Assembly (NCBI GenBank): GCA_038207625.1
Contig: JBBQZO010000003.1
Location: 1-64,000, forward strand
Length of the DNA stretch: 64,000 nt
Origin: JBBQZO01 sp038207625
GTDB lineage: Bacteria > Pseudomonadota > Gammaproteobacteria > Burkholderiales > Burkholderiaceae_D
Reading direction: 5' to 3'
The notes below the pieces were generated by a model that made no database searches, was not told where the DNA came from, and saw only the letters and a list, made by a program, of their open reading frames with translations. A program made the position numbers and the translations under genes. Each line of letters begins with the position of its first letter. The first letter of the stretch is position 1. Below, one piece after another: positions 62,563 to 64,000 of this stretch.

Positions 62563-63849
62563 ATGCGAACAGTTCCTCGTTACGCCGCACTTTGCGCCGC
62601 CATCCTCACTTTGCTTGGCGCCTGTGGCGACAAGACTGGCGGCGCCGCGCCGGGCGGTGCACCGCCACCGCCGACCGTCGGCGTGGTCACCGTGTCCAGT
62701 GGCGCGCTGACCCTCACCACCGATCTGCCAGGCAGGCTGGAAGCGTCGCGCACGGCCCAAGTGCGCGCGCGCACTGCCGGCATCGTGCTGCAGCGGGCGT
62801 TTGCCGAAGGCGGCGAGGTGAAAGCGGGTGCCCTGCTGTTTCGCATCGATCCGGCCAGCTATCAGGCCACCTATGCCAGCACCCAGGCCAGCGTGGCCAA
62901 GGCCGAGGCGAATCTGGCCCAGGCCAACCTGAAGGCGAAGCGCTTCAAGCCGCTGTTTGACGCCAGCGCCGTCAGCGCACAGGAATACGACGACGCCGTC
63001 ACGGCGCAAAAACAAGCGGGCGCCGAGCTGGCCAGCGCGCAGGCGGCGCGTCAAAGTGCCGCGATTAATCTGGCCTACACCAGCGTGACGGCACCGATCG
63101 GCGGGCGCATCGGACGCGCGCTGGTCACCGAAGGCGCGCTGGTCGGCCAGGGCGAGGCGACCCCGTTGGCCACCATCTCGCAGCTCGATCCGATCTATGT
63201 GACGATGACCCAGTCGGCCGGCGAACTGCTGCGCTTGCGCCGCGCGCTGGCCAGCGGTCAGCTGAAAACTGCCGGCGCCGGCCAGGCCAAGGTCAGTCTG
63301 GTGACCGAGGACGGCCAGCTGTATCCGCAAACGGGCAAGCTGCTGTTCTCCGATATCACGGTCGACGAAAGCTCGGGCGCGATTTCGATGCGCGCCGAAT
63401 TTCCCAATCACGAGCGCACGCTGTTGCCGGGCATGTACGTGCGCGCCCGCCTCGAGCAAGCGGTCAAGGAAGCCGCCATCACGGTGCCACAGCAGGCCGT
63501 GGTGCGCAATCCCGAAGGGGCATCCGTGCTGGTGGTCGGCGCCGACAACAAGGTGGTGCCGCGCACCGTCGTGGCCGACACGGCGCAGGGCGACAGCTGG
63601 ATCATCAGCAGCGGTCTGGTCGGCGGCGAGCGGGTGATCGTCGAAGGGCTGCAAAAGGCCAAGCCGGGCAGCGTCGTCAAGCCGGTGCCATGGCAGCCGG
63701 GCGCCGCCGCGGGTGCTTTTGCGTCCGCCGCGGTGCCGGCGAGCACCGCCGCGCAAGCGTCAGCGAGCGCACCTGCACCGGCGCCCGCATCCGCGCCTGC
63801 ACCGGCGCCCGCATCCGCGCCTGCCGCCGCAGCAAAATCCACGCACTAG
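62563..63849 (+). CDS. RND efflux periplasmic adaptor (AcrA/MexA family), lipoprotein
   Basis: The 428-residue adaptor has a lipoprotein signal with lipobox LGAC (Cys21), then the lipoyl/hairpin/barrel order of AcrA: TVGVVTVSSGALTLTTDLPGRL, the alpha-hairpin around residues 100-170, and FSDITVDESSGAISMRAEF. It links an inner-membrane RND pump to an outer-membrane channel. The last about 45 residues are an Ala/Pro repeat (APAPAPASAP) not needed for the fold. The pump gene starts 15 bases downstream. Confidence 0.94.
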   Translation: MRTVPRYAALCAAILTLLGACGDKTGGAAPGGAPPPPTVGVVTVSSGALTLTTDLPGRLEASRTAQVRARTAGIVLQRAFAEGGEVKAGALLFRIDPASYQATYASTQASVAKAEANLAQANLKAKRFKPLFDASAVSAQEYDDAVTAQKQAGAELASAQAARQSAAINLAYTSVTAPIGGRIGRALVTEGALVGQGEATPLATISQLDPIYVTMTQSAGELLRLRRALASGQLKTAGAGQAKVSLVTEDGQLYPQTGKLLFSDITVDESSGAISMRAEFPNHERTLLPGMYVRARLEQAVKEAAITVPQQAVVRNPEGASVLVVGADNKVVPRTVVADTAQGDSWIISSGLVGGERVIVEGLQKAKPGSVVKPVPWQPGAAAGAFASAAVPASTAAQASASAPAPAPASAPAPAPASAPAAAAKSTH

Positions 63850-63864
63850 GTCCGGGAGTCCTGA

Positions 63865-64000
63865 ATGGCACAGTTTTTCATCGACCGGCCCGTGTTCGCA
63901 TGGGTGATCGCCCTGTTTATCCTGTTGGGCGGCACGCTGGCGGTGATCAGCCTGCCGGTCGCGCAGTACCCGACCATCGCACCGCCATCGATCGTGATCA
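63865..64000 (+). CDS. RND efflux pump permease, AcrB/MexB family (3' end beyond window)
   Basis: The first 45 codons read MAQFFIDRPVFAWVIALFIL and continue into LPVAQYPTIAPPSIVI, the standard N-terminus of AcrB-type pumps with the first membrane helix. GGGAG lies before the ATG. It is the second gene of the efflux operon and runs off the window. Confidence 0.93.
   Translation, partial: MAQFFIDRPVFAWVIALFILLGGTLAVISLPVAQYPTIAPPSIVI

Noticed and set aside
63766..63833. Ala/Pro microsatellite at the end of the efflux adaptor
   Set aside because: A degenerate low-complexity tail common in Gram-negative secreted proteins; annotated with the gene, not as a separate finding.

Overview
The window is one continuous stretch of high-GC bacterial chromosome with no rRNA, tRNA, CRISPR array or intact insertion sequence that I could see. 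Several short proteins with PEP-CTERM sorting tails, a HexR-controlled Entner-Doudoroff pathway, flagellar sigma-28 promoters, a GspAB pair and the particular small-protein families point to a motile betaproteobacterium of the Oxalobacteraceae (Massilia/Duganella/Janthinobacterium-like). The genus is an inference from gene content, not from a marker gene.

Layout. 1-12.1 kb: two M1 aminopeptidases (one cut by the window edge), an HDOD protein, a lone fliT behind a sigma-28-type promoter, a FimV-like protein, class II fumarase, a subtilase fused to a barrel-like C-terminus, and a PEP-CTERM protein. 12.3-18.6 kb: S4 and DUF883-like small proteins; a bufferin-type copper RiPP operon (DUF2282 precursor, one polypeptide joining the DUF692 oxidase and its DUF2063 partner, and DoxX); a His/Lys-rich secreted peptide; a YjfB motility protein with a second sigma-28-type promoter; mobB; and a phytase-like PEP-CTERM protein. 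18.8-25 kb: a tightly coupled biotin-independent malonate decarboxylase operon mdcACDEGBH. 25-32.2 kb: gspB-gspA, several small or secreted proteins (one of 36 residues), a decayed LysR gene, and a DUF2807 protein made of alternating GSGDL and GPG turns. 33-43.6 kb: a YadA-like trimeric autotransporter, an alpha/beta hydrolase, rpiA, a response regulator-CheC-diguanylate cyclase operon, an AraC regulator, and a pair of copper-type proteins (16-cysteine Csp-like protein and DUF305). 43.7-50 kb: edd-eda divergent from pgi-gluconolactonase, then a TlpA-like protein. 50-58.2 kb: small enzymes, a patch of decayed genes (nhaA, MocR), an aldo/keto reductase, a fasciclin protein, a YbaL-type antiporter and DUF1272. 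58.9-62.2 kb: zwf-hexR-tal. The window ends in the start of an RND efflux operon.

How genes work together. Glucose-6-phosphate metabolism is nearly complete here (pgi, zwf, a candidate lactonase, edd, eda, rpiA, tal). The edd, pgi and zwf promoters carry matching TGTAGTRAAWTTWC-type sites, and hexR itself lies between zwf and tal, so these loci form a probable local HexR regulon. Copper handling appears twice: the bufferin operon outside the cytoplasm, and the Csp-like/DUF305 pair. Flagellar functions are scattered single genes joined by a shared promoter type.

Most likely to reward a closer look: the bufferin operon with its fused modification enzyme and His-rich neighbour, the sigma-28 promoter pair, the HexR sites, the DUF2807 repeat protein, the 39-bp repeat at the mdcE/mdcG overlap, and the patch of decaying genes at 52-54 kb.
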